64,000 nt of DNA from Siphonodentalium dalli (Eukaryota > Mollusca > Scaphopoda > Gadilida > Siphonodentaliidae). The notes beneath the pieces are model-generated. The model made no database searches. It had not been told where the DNA came from and worked only from the letters and a program-made list of their open reading frames with translations. The translations under genes were made by a program, and so were the position numbers. The stretch's first letter is position 1; each line of letters begins with the position of its first letter. The stretch is from NCBI GenBank assembly GCA_032622095.1, contig CP136061.1, positions 12,043,287 to 12,107,286 on the forward strand, written 5' to 3'. Below, piece by piece: positions 12,401 through 23,302 of this stretch.

Positions 12401-14150
12401 TGAGGTACCGGTGGGTGTTTCTGTATTCTGCATTGTTCATGCCTGTATCGTTGTGGTGAGGTAAGGGTGGGTGTTTATGTATTCTGCATTGTTCATGCCT
12501 GTATCGTTGTGGTGAGGTACCGGTGGGTGTTTCTGTATTCTGCATTGTTCATGTCTGTATCGTTGTGGTGAGGTACCGGTGGGTGTTTCTGTATTCTGCA
12601 TTGTTCATGCCTGTATCGTTGTGGTGAGGTACCGGTGGGTGTTTCTGTATTCTGCATTGTTCATGTCTGTATCGTTGTGGTGAGGTACCGGTGGGTGTTT
12701 CTGTATTCCGCATTGTTCATGCCTGTATCGTTGTGGTGAGGTACCGGTTGGTGTTTATGTATTCTGCATTGTTCATGTCTGTATCGTTGTGGTGAGGTAC
12801 CGGTTGGTGTTTATGTATTCTGCATTGTTCATGCCTGTATCGTTGTGGTGAGGTACCGGTGGGTGTTTCTGTATTCCGCATTGTTCATGCCTGTATCGTT
12901 GTGGTGAGGTACCGGTTGGTGTTTATGTATTCTGCATTGTTCATGTCTGTATCGTTGTGGTGAGGTACCGGTTGGTGTTTATGTATTCTGCATTGTTCAT
13001 GCCTGTATCGTTGTGGTGAGGTACCGGTTGGTGTTTATGTATTCTGCATTGTTCATGTCTGTATCGTTGTGATGAGGTACCGGTGGGTGTTTCTGTATTC
13101 TGCATTGTTCATGCCTGTATCGTTGTGGTGAGGTACCGGTGTGTGTTTCTGTATTCTGCATTGTTCATGTCTGTATCGTTGTGGTGAGGTACCGGTTGGT
13201 GTTTCTGTATTCTGCATTGTTCATGCCTGTATCGTTGTGGTGAGGTACCGGTGTGTGTTTCTGTATTCTGCATTGTTCATGCCTGTATCGTTGTGGTGAG
13301 GTACCGGTTTGTGTTTCTGTATTCCGCATTGTTCATGCCTGTATCGTTGTGGTGAGGTACCGGTGGGTGTTTCTGTATTCTGCATTGTTCATGCCTGTAT
13401 CGTTGTGGTGAGGTACCGGTGGGTATTTCTGTATTCTGCATTGTTCATGCCTGTATCGTTGTGGTGAGGTACCGGTTGGTGTTTCTGTATTCTGCATTGT
13501 TCATGCCTGTATCGTTGTGGTGAGGTACCGGTGAGTGTTTCTGTATTCTGCATTGTTCATGTCTGTATCGTTGTGGTGAGGTACCGGTTGGTGTTTATGT
13601 ATTCTGCATTGTTCATGCCTGTATCGTTGTGGTGAGGTACCGGTATGTGTTTCTGTGTTCTGCATTGTTCATGCCTGTATCGTTGTGGTGAGGTACCGGT
13701 GGGTGTTTCTGTATTATGCATTGTTCATGCCTGTATCGTTGTGGTGAGGTACCGGTGAGTGTTTCTGTATTCTGCATTGTTCATGCCTGTATCGTTGTAG
13801 TGAGGTACCGGTGGGTGTTTCTGTATTCTGCATTGTTCATGCCTGTATCGTTGTGGTGAGGTACCGGTGGGTGTTTCTGTATTCTGCATTGTTCATGCCT
13901 GTATCGTTGTGGTGAGGTACCGGTGGGTGTTTCTGTATTCTGCATTGTTCATGCCTGTATCGTTGTGGTGAGGTACCGGTGTGTGTTTCTGTATTCTGCA
14001 TTGTTCATGCCTGTATCGTTGTGGTGAGGTACCGGTTGGTGTTTCTGTATTCGGCATTGTTCATGCCTGTATCGTTGTGGTGAGGTACCGGTGGGTGTTT
14101 CTGTATTCTGCATTGTTCATGCCTGTATCGTTGTGGTGAGGTACCGGTTG
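3401..14150. repeat. Diverged satellite block with only short local duplications
   Basis: About 192 monomers with no multi-kilobase period that I could find. Variants (T at offset 36, T at 37, A at 40, T at 9, A or G at 18, A at 44) are mixed without fixed order. Local 2-monomer (112-bp) duplications are visible: a GTATCGG/GTGAGTG pair near 6,080 and 6,192; GGGTATTT with TATTTTG near 8,777 and 8,889; GTAGTGAGGTACTGG near 9,935 and 10,047; and CTATATTATG near 11,581 and 11,694. A 3-monomer (168-bp) duplication carrying GGTTGGTGTTTATG lies near 12,748 and 12,916. No indel against the 56-bp phase is seen here. There is no gene. Confidence 0.88.
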
Positions 14151-16412
14151 GTGTTTCTGTATTCTGCATTGTTCATGCCTGTATCGTTGTGGTGAGGTAC
14201 TGGTGTGTATTTCTGTATCCTGCATTGTTCATGCCTGTATCGTTGTAGTGGGGTACCGGTTGGTGTTTCTGTATTCTGCATTGTTCATGTCTGTATCGTT
14301 GTGGTGAGGTACCGGTGTGTGTTTCTGTATTCTGCATTGTTCATGCCTGTATCGTTGTGGTGAGGTACCGGTTGGTGTTTCTGTATTCTGCATTGTTCAT
14401 GCCTGTATCGTTGTGGTGAGGTACCGGTGGATGTTTATGTATTATGCATTGTTCATGCCTGTATCGTTGTGGTGAGGTACCGGTGTGTGTTTCTGTATTC
14501 TGCATTGTTCATGCCTGTATCGTTGTGGTGAGGTACCGGTGGGTGTTTCTGTATTCTGCATTGTTCATGCCTGTATCGTTGTGGTGAGGTACCGGTGGAT
14601 GTTTATGTATTATGCATTGTTCATGCCTGTATCGTTGTGGTGAGGTACCGGTGGGTGTTTCTGTATTCTGCATTGTTCATGCCTGTATCGTTGTGGTGAG
14701 GTACCGGTGGGTGTTTCTGTATTTTGCATTGTTCATGCCTGTATGGTTGTGGTGAGGTACCGGTTGGTGTTTCTGTATTCTGCATTGTTTATGCCTGTAT
14801 CGTTGTCGTGAGGTACCGGTGAGTGTTTCTGTATTCTGCATTGTTCATGCCTGTATCGTTGTGGTGAGGTACCGGTGGGTGTTTCTGTATTTTGCATTGT
14901 TCATGTCTGTATCGTTGTGGTGGGGTACCGGTGGGTGTTTCTGTATTCTGCATTGTTCATGCCTGTATCGTTGAGGTGAGGTACCGGTGGGTGTTTCTGT
15001 ATTCTACATTGTTCATGCCTGTATCGTTGTGGTGAGGTATCGGTGGGTGTTTCTGTATTCTGCATTGTTTATGCCTGTATCGTTGTGGTGAGGTACCGGT
15101 TGGTGTTTCTGTATTCTACATTGTTCATGCCTGTATCGTTGTGGTGAGGTACCGGTGGGTATTTCTGTATTCTGCATTGTTCATGCCTGTATCGTTGTGG
15201 TGAGGTACCGGTCTGTGTTTCTGTATTCTGCATTATTTATGCCTGCATCGTTGTGGTGAGGTACCGGTTGGTGTTTCTGTATTCTGCATTGTTCATGTCT
15301 GTATCGTTGTGGTGAGGTACCGGTCTGTGTTTCTGTATTATGCATTGTTCATGCCTGTATCGTTGTGGTGAGGTACCGGTCTGTGTTTCTGTATTCTGCA
15401 TTGTTCATGCCTGTATCGTTGTGGTGAGGTACCGGTGGGTGTTTCTGTATTATGCATTGTTCATGCCTGTATCGTTGTGGTGAGGTACCGGTCTGTGTTT
15501 CTGTATTCTGCATTGTTCATGCCTGTATCGTTGTGGTGAGGTACCGGTGGGTGTTTCTGTATTCGCATTGTTCATGCCTGTATCGTTGTGGTGAGGTACC
15601 GGTGGGTGTTTCTGTATTCTGCATTGTTCATGCCTGTATCGTTGTGGTGAGGTACCGGTCTGTGTTTCTGTATTATGCATTGTTCATGCCTGTATCGTTG
15701 TGGTGAGGTACCGGTGGATGTTTATGTATTATGCATTGTTCATGCCTGTATCGTTGTGGTGAGGTACCGGTGGATGTTTATGTATTATGCATTGTTCATG
15801 CCTGTATCGTTGTGGTGAGGTACCGGTGGGTGTTTCTGTATTCTGCATTGTTCATGCCTGTATCGTTGTGGTGAGGTACCGGTGGGTGTTTCTGTATTCT
15901 GCATTGTTCATGCCTGTATCGTTGTAGTGAGGTACCGGTGGGTGTTTCTGTATTCTGCATTGTTCATGCCTGTATCGATGTGGTGAGGTACCGGTGGGTG
16001 TTTCTGTATTCTGCATTGTTCATTCATTTATCGTTGTGGTGAGGTACCGGTGGGTGTTTCTGTATTCTGCATTGTTCATGCCTGTATCGTTGTGGTGAGG
16101 TACCGGTGGGTGTTTCTGTATTCTGCATTGTTCATGCCTGTATCGTTGTGGTGAGGTACCGGTGGGTGTTTCTGTATTCTGCATTGTTCATGCCTGTATC
16201 GTTGTGGTGAGGTACCGGTTGGTGTTTCTGTATTCTGCATTGTTCATGCCTGTATCGTTGTGGTGAGGTACCGGTGGGTGTTTCTGTATTCTGCATTGTT
16301 CATGCCTGTATCGTTGTGGTGAGGTACCGGTGGGTGTTTCTGTATTCTGCATTGTTCATGCCTGTATCGTTGTGGTGAGGTACCGGTGGGTGTTTCTGTA
16401 TTCTGCATTGTT
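14151..16412. repeat. HOR block A, copy 1, with trailing 7-mer
   Basis: Recognised by three private variant sets. One is GTACTGGTGTGTATTT followed by TATCCTG (14,219) and GTAGTGGGGTACC (14,247). The second is monomers with GGATGTTTATG linked to TATTATGC. The third is monomers with CTGTGTG at offset 36, seen only in A blocks. It ends in the marker CATTCATTTATCG at 16,021, repeated 392 bp (7 monomers) later at 16,413. Relative to copies 2 and 3 it has one fewer GGATG 3-mer and at least two extra monomers around 15,541-15,652. One T is deleted between 15,564 and 15,565. Confidence 0.85.
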
Positions 16413-17050
16413 CATTCATTTATCGTTGTGGTGAGGTACCGGTGGGTGTTTCTGTGTTCTGCATTGTTCATGCCTGTATAGTTGTGGTGAGGTACCGGTT
16501 GGTATTTCTGTATTCCGCATTGTTCATGCCTGTATCGATGTGGTGAGGTACGGGTGGGTGTTTCTGTATTCCGCATTGTTCATGCCTGTATCGTTGTGGT
16601 GAGGTACCGGTGGGTGTTTCTGTATTCTGCATTGTTCATGCCTGTATCGTTGTGGTGAGGTACCGGTGGGTGTTTCTGTATTCTGCATTGTTCATGCCTG
16701 TATCGTTGTGGTGAGGTATCGGTGGGTGTTTCTGTATTCTGCATTGTTCATGCCTGTATCGTTGTGGTGAGGTATCGGTGGGTGTTTCTGTATTCTGCAT
16801 TGTTCATGCCTGTATCGTTGTGGTGAGGTACCGGTGGGTGTTTCTGTATTCTGCATTGTTCATGCCTGTATCGATGTGGTGAGGTACCGGTGGGTGTTTC
16901 TGTATTCCGCATTGTTCATGCCTGTATCGTTGTCGTGAGGTACCGGTGTGTATTTCTGTATTCTGCATTGTTCATGCCTGTATCGTTGTGGTGAGGTACC
17001 GGTGTGTATTTCTGTATTCTGCATTGTTCATGCCTGTATCGTTGTAGTGA
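16413..17050. repeat. HOR block B, truncated copy
   Basis: Starts with CATTCATTTATCG and follows the B order: TGTTCTG; GGTTGGTATTT with TATTCCGC; CGATG with GTACGGG; TATTCCGC; two plain monomers; two GTATCGG monomers; one plain; CGATG; TATTCCGC; GTTGTCG with GTGTGTATTT; another GTGTGTATTT; then GTTGTAG. At 17,050-17,060 it switches to block A sequence, so only about 11 of 50 B monomers remain. Confidence 0.88.
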
Positions 17051-18764
17051 GGTACCGGTTGGTTTTTCTGTATTCTGCATTGTTCATGTCTGTATCGTTG
17101 TGGTGAGGTACCGGTGTGTGTTTCTGTATTCTGCATTGTTCATGCCTGTATCGTTGTGGTGAGGTACCGGTTGGTGTTTCTGTATTCTGCATTGTTCATG
17201 CCTGTATCGTTGTGGTGAGGTACCGGTGGATGTTTATGTATTATGCATTGTTCATGCCTGTATCGTTGTGGTGAGGTACCGGTGTGTGTTTCTGTATTCT
17301 GCATTGTTCATGCCTGTATCGTTGTGGTGAGGTACCGGTTGGTGTTTCTGTATTCTGCATTGTTCATGCCTGTATCGTTGTGGTGAGGTACCGGTGGATG
17401 TTTATGTATTATGCATTGTTCATGCCTGTATCGTTGTGGTGAGGTACCGGTGTGTGTTTCTGTATTCTGCATTGTTCATGCCTGTATCGTTGTGGTGAGG
17501 TACCGGTGGGTGTTTCTGTATTCTGCATTGTTCATGCCTGTATCGTTGTGGTGAGGTACCGGTGGATGTTTATGTATTATGCATTGTTCATGCCTGTATC
17601 GTTGTGGTGAGGTACCGGTGGGTGTTTCTGTATTCTGCATTGTTTATGCCTGTATCGTTGTGGTGAGGTACCGGTTGGTGTTTCTGTATTCTACATTGTT
17701 CATGCCTGTATCGTTGTGGTGAGGTACCGGTGGGTATTTCTGTATTCTGCATTGTTCATGCCTGTATCGTTGTGGTGAGGTACCGGTCTGTGTTTCTGTA
17801 TTCTGCATTATTTATGCCTGTATCGTTGTGGTGAGGTACCGGTTGGTGTTTCTGTATTCTGCATTGTTCATGTCTGTATCGTTGTGGTGAGGTACCGGTC
17901 TGTGTTTCTGTATTATGCATTGTTCATGCCTGTATCGTTGTGGTGAGGTACCGGTCTGTGTTTCTGTATTCTGCATTGTTCATGCCTGTATCGTTGTGGT
18001 GAGGTACCGGTGGGTGTTTCTGTATTATGCATTGTTCATGCCTGTATCGTTGTGGTGAGGTACCGGTCTGTGTTTCTGTATTCTGCATTGTTCATGCCTG
18101 TATCGTTGTGGTGAGGTACCGGTCTGTGTTTCTGTATTATGCATTGTTCATGCCTGTATCGTTGTGGTGAGGTACCGGTGGATGTTTATGTATTATGCAT
18201 TGTTCATGCCTGTATCGTTGTGGTGAGGTACCGGTGGATGTTTATGTATTATGCATTGTTCATGCCTGTATCGTTGTGGTGAGGTACCGGTGGGTGTTTC
18301 TGTATTCTGCATTGTTCATGCCTGTATCGTTGTGGTGAGGTACCGGTGGGTGTTTCTGTATTCTGCATTGTTCATTCATTTATCGTTGTGGTGAGGTACC
18401 GGTGGGTGTTTCTGTATTCTGCATTGTTCATGCCTGTATCGTTGTGGTGAGGTACCGGTGGGTGTTTCTGTATTCTGCATTGTTCATGCCTGTATCGTTG
18501 TGGTGAGGTACCGGTGGGTGTTTCTGTATTCTGCATTGTTCATGCCTGTATCGTTGTGGTGAGGTACCGGTTGGTGTTTCTGTATTCTGCATTGTTCATG
18601 CCTGTATCGTTGTGGTGAGGTACCGGTGGGTGTTTCTGTATTCTGCATTGTTCATGCCTGTATCGTTGTGGTGAGGTACCGGTGGGTGTTTCTGTATTCT
18701 GCATTGTTCATGCCTGTATCGTTGTGGTGAGGTACCGGTGGGTGTTTCTGTATTCTGCATTGTT
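17051..18764. repeat. HOR block A, copy 2
   Basis: Begins at the B/A switch and runs through three GGATGTTTATG monomers, TGTTTATGCC, TTCTACATT, the CTGTGTG series and two successive GGATG monomers. It reaches CATTCATTTATCG at 18,373 and again 392 bp on at 18,765. The interval from the GTTGTAG base at 17,046 to 18,373 is 1,327 bp, the same as from 27,409 to 28,736 in copy 3. GGTTTTTCTG near 17,061 (G to T at offset 40) is private to this copy. Confidence 0.87.
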
Positions 18765-21564
18765 CATTCATTTATCGTTGTGGTGAGGTACCGGTGGGTG
18801 TTTCTGTGTTCTGCATTGTTCATGCCTGTATCGTTGTGGTGAGGTACCGGTTGGTATTTCTGTATTCCGCATTGTTCATGCCTGTATCGATGTGGTGAGG
18901 TACGGGTGGGTGTTTCTGTATTCCGCATTGTTCATGCCTGTATCGTTGTGGTGAGGTACCGGTGGGTGTTTCTGTATTCTGCATTGTTCATGCCTGTATC
19001 GTTGTGGTGAGGTACCGGTGGGTGTTTCTGTATTCTGCATTGTTCATGCCTGTATCGTTGTGGTGAGGTATCGGTGGGTGTTTCTGTATTCTGCATTGTT
19101 CATGCCTGTATCGTTGTGGTGAGGTATCGGTGGGTGTTTCTGTATTCTGCATTGTTCATGCCTGTATCGTTGTGGTGAGGTACCGGTGGGTGTTTCTGTA
19201 TTCTGCATTGTTCATGCCTGTATCGATGTGGTGAGGTACCGGTGGGTGTTTCTGTATTCCGCATTGTTCATGCCTGTATCGTTGTCGTGAGGTACCGGTG
19301 TGTATTTCTGTATTCTGCATTGTTCATGCCTGTATCGTTGTGGTGAGGTACCGGTGTGTATTTCTGTATTCTGCATTGTTCATGCCTGTATCGTTGTAGT
19401 GAGGTACCGGTGGGTGTTTCTGTATTCCGCATTGTTCATGCCTGTATCGTTGTGGTGAGGTACCGGTGTGTGTTTCTGTATTCTGCATTGTTCATGTCTG
19501 TATCGTTGTGGTGAGGTACCGGTGGGTGTTTCTGTATTCTGCATTGTTCATGCCTGTATCGTTGTGGTGAGGTACTGGTGGGTGTTTCTGTATTCTGCAT
19601 TGTTCATGCCTGTATCGTTGTGGTGAGGTACCGGTGGGTGTTTCTGTATTCTGCATTGTTCATGCCTGTATCGTTGTGGTGAGGTACCGGTGGGTGTTTC
19701 TGTATTCTGCATTGTTCATGCCTGTATCGTTGTGGTGAGGTACCGGTGGGTGTTTCTGTATTCTGCATTGTTCATGCCTGTATCGTTGTGGTGAAGTACC
19801 TGTGGGTGTTTCTGTGTTCTGCATTGTTCATGCCTGTATCGTTGTGGTGAGGTACCGGTGGGTGTTTCTGTATTCTGCATTGTTCATGCATGTATCGTTG
19901 TGGTGAGGTACCGGTGGGTGTTTCTGTATTCTGCATTGTTCATGCCTGTATCGTTGTGGTGAGGTACCGGTGGGTGTTTCTGTATTCTGCATTGTTCATG
20001 CCTGTATCGTTGTGGTGAGGTACCGGTGGGTGTTTCTGTATTCTGCATTGTTCATGCCTGTATTGTTGTGGTGAGGTACCGGTGGGTGTTTCTGTATTCT
20101 GCATTGTTCATGCCTGTATCGTTGTGGTGAGGTACCGGTGGGTGTTTCTGTATTCGGCATTGTTCATGCCTGTATCGTTGTGGTGAAGTACCGGTGGGTG
20201 TTTCTGTATTCTGCATTGTTCATGCCTGTATCGTTGTGGTGAGGTACCGGTTGGTGTTTCTGTATTCTGCATTGTTCATGCCTGTATCGTTGTGGTGAGG
20301 TACCGGTGGGTGTTTATGTATTCTGCATTGTTCATGCCTGTATCGTTGTGGTGAGGTACCGGTGGGTGTTTCTGTATTCTGCATTGTTCATGCCTGTAGC
20401 GTTGTGGTGAGGTACCGGTTGGTGTTTCTGTATTCTGCATTGTTCATGCCTGTATCGTTGTGGTGAAGTACCGGTGGGTGTTTCTGTGTTCTGCATTGTT
20501 CATGCCTGTATCGTTGTGGTGAGGTACCGGTGGGTTTTTCTGTATTCCGCATTGTTCATGCCTGTATCGTTGTGGTGAGGTACCGGTGGGTGTTTCTGTA
20601 TTCTGCATTGTTCATGCCTGTATCGATGTGGTGAGGTACCGGTTGGTGTTTCTGTATTCTGCATTGTTCATGCCTGTATCGTTGTGGTGAGGTACCGGTG
20701 TGTGTTTCTGTATTCTGCATTGTTCATGCCTGTATCGTTGTGGTGAGGTACCGGTGGGTGTTTCTGTATTCTGCATTGTTCATGCCTGTATCGTTGTGGT
20801 GAGGTACCGGTGGGTGTTTCTGTATTATGCATTGTTCATGCCTGTATCGTTGTGGTGAGGTACCGGTGGGTGTTTATGTATTCTGCATTGTTCATGCCTG
20901 TATCGTTGTGGTGAGGTACCGGTGGGTGTTTCTGTATCCTGCATTGTTCATGCCTGTATCGTTGTGGTGAGGTACCGGTGGGTGTTTATGTATTCTGCAT
21001 TGTTCATGCCTGTATCGTTGTGGTGAGGTACCGGTGGGTGTTTCTGTATTCTGCATTGTTCATGCCTGTATCGTTGTGGTGAGGTACCGGTGGGTGTTTC
21101 TGTATTCTGCATTGTTCATGCCTGTATCGATGTGGTGAGGTACCGGTGGGTGTTTCTGTGTTCTGCATTGTTCATGCCTGTATCGTTGTGGTGAGGTACC
21201 GGTGGGTGTTTATGTATTCTGCATTGTTCATGCCTGTATCGTTGTGGTGAGGTACCGGTGGGTGTTTCTGTATTCTGCATTGTTCATGCCTGTATCGTTG
21301 TGGTGAGGTACCGGTGGGTGTTTCTGTATTCTGCATTGTTCATGCCTGTATCGTTGTGGTGAGGTACCGGTTGGTGTTTCTGTATTCTGCATTGTTCATG
21401 CCTGTATCGTTGTGGTGAGGTACCGGTGGGTGTTTCTGTATTCTGCATTGTTCATGCCTGTATCGTTGTGGTGAGGTACCGGTGGGTGTTTCTGTATTCT
21501 GCATTGTTCATGCCTGTATCGTTGTGGTGAGGTACCGGTGGGTGTTTCTGTATTCTGCATTGTT
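18765..21564. repeat. HOR block B, full 50-monomer unit (2,800 bp)
   Basis: Runs from one CATTCATTTATCG marker to the next at 21,565, exactly 50 monomers. After the common B start it carries GTACTGG (19,576), GTGAAGTACCTG with TGTTCTG (about 19,795), CATGCATG, TATTGTTG (about 20,064), TATTCGGC, CTGTAGCG (about 20,398), GGTTTTTC, and then the D-type series. That series is TATTATGC (20,827), GTTTATG, TATCCTG (20,938), GTTTATG, CGATG (21,130) and TGTTCTG. The same order recurs from 23,303 and largely from 29,128. Confidence 0.9.
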
Positions 21565-22909
21565 CATTCATTTATCGTTGTGGTGAGGTACCGGTGGGTG
21601 TTTCTGTGTTCTGCATTGTTCATGCCTGTATCGTTGTGGTGAGGTACCGGTTGGTATTTCTGTATTCCGCATTGTTCATGCCTGTATCGATGTGGTGAGG
21701 TACGGGTGGGTGTTTCTGTATTCCGCATTGTTCATGCCTGTATCGTTGTGGTGAGGTACCGGTGGGTGTTTCTGTATTCTGCATTGTTCATGCCTGTATC
21801 GTTGTGGTGAGGTATCGGTGGGTGTTTCTGTATTCTGCATTGTTCATGCCTGTATCGTTGTGGTGAGGTATCGGTGGGTGTTTCTGTATTCTGCATTGTT
21901 CATGCCTGTATCGTTGTGGTGAGGTACCGGTGGGTGTTTCTGTATTCTGCATTGTTCATGCCTGTATCGATGTGGTGAGGTACCGGTGGGTGTTTCTGTA
22001 TTCCGCATTGTTCATGCCTGTATCGTTGTCGTGAGGTACCGGTGTGTATTTCTGTATTCTGAATTGTTCATGCCTGTATCGTTGTGGTGAGGTACCGGTG
22101 TGTATTTCTGTATTCTGCATTGTTCATGCCTGTATCGTTGTAGTGAGGTACCGGTGGGTGTTTCTGTATTCCGCATTGTTCATGCCTGTATCGTTGTGGT
22201 GAGGTACCGGTGTGTGTTTCTGTATTCTGCATTGTTCATGTCTGTATCGTTGTGGTGAGGTACCGGTGGGTGTTTCTGTATTCTGCATTGTTCATGCCTG
22301 TATCGTTGTGGTGAGGTACTGGTGGGTGTTTCTGTATTCTGCATTGTTCATGCCTGTATCGTTGTGGTGAGGTACCGGTGGGTGTTTCTGTATTCTGCAT
22401 TGTTCATGCCTGTATCGTTGTGGTGAGGTACCGGTGGGTGTTTCTGTATTCTGCATTGTTCATGCCTGTATCGTTGTGGTGAGGTACCGGTTGGTGTTTC
22501 TGTATTCTGCATTGTTCATTGCCTGTATCGTTGTGGTGAGGTACCGGTGGGTGTTTCTGTATTATGCATTGTTCATGCCTGTATCGTTGTAGTGGGGTAC
22601 CGGTTGGTGTTTCTGTATTCAGCATTGTTCATGTCTGTATCGTTGTGGTGAGGTACCGGTGTGTGTTTCTGTATTCTGCATTGTTCATGCCTGTATCGTT
22701 GTGGTGAGGTACCGGTTGGTGTTTCTGTATTCTGCATTGTTCATGCCTGTATCGTTGTGGTGAGGTACCGGTGGGTGTTTCTGTATTCTGCATTGTTCAT
22801 GCCTGTATCGTTGTGGTGAGGTACCGGTGGGTGTTTCTGTATTCTGCATTGTTCATGCCTGTATTGTTGTGGTGAGGTACCGGTGGGTGTTTCTGTATTC
22901 TGCATTGTT
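21565..22909. repeat. HOR block B fragment joined to an A-like segment
   Basis: Follows B from the marker but lacks one monomer: a single plain monomer precedes GTATCGG, where full copies have two. GTACTGG therefore lies 755 bp from the marker instead of 811. After about 22,480 the order departs from B into GTAGTGGGGTACC (about 22,590), CATGTCTG and GTGTGTG, the start of block A, and then short-circuits to the next CATTCATTTATCG at 22,910. A T is inserted at 22,519-22,520. TATTCAGC near 22,620 is private. Confidence 0.82.
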
Positions 22910-23302
22910 CATTCATTTATCGTTGTGGTGAGGTACCGGTGGGTGTTTCTGTATTCTGCATTGTTCATGCCTGTATCGTTGTGGTGAGGTACCGGTGGGT
23001 GTTTCTGTATTCTGCCATTGTTCATGCCTGTATCGTTGTGGTGAGGTACCGGTGGGTGTTTCTGTATTCTGCATTGTTCATGCCTGTATCGTTGTGGTGA
23101 GGTACCGGTTGGTGTTTCTGTATTCTGCATTGTTCATGCCTGTATCGTTGTGGTGAGGTACCGGTGGGTGTTTCTGTATTCTGCATTGTTCATGCCTGTA
23201 TCGTTGTGGTGAGGTACCGGTGGGTGTTTCTGTATTCTGCATTGTTCATGCCTGTATCGTTGTGGTGAGGTACCGGTGGGTGTTTCTGTATTCTGCATTG
23301 TT
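22910..23302. repeat. 7-monomer linker between paired CATTCATTTATCG markers
   Basis: This segment separates two markers and equals the 392-bp linker at 16,021-16,412, 18,373-18,764 and 28,736-29,127. It is one base longer because of a C inserted at 23,015-23,016. One of its monomers has the GGTTGG form; the others have no recurrent variant that I noted. Confidence 0.85.
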
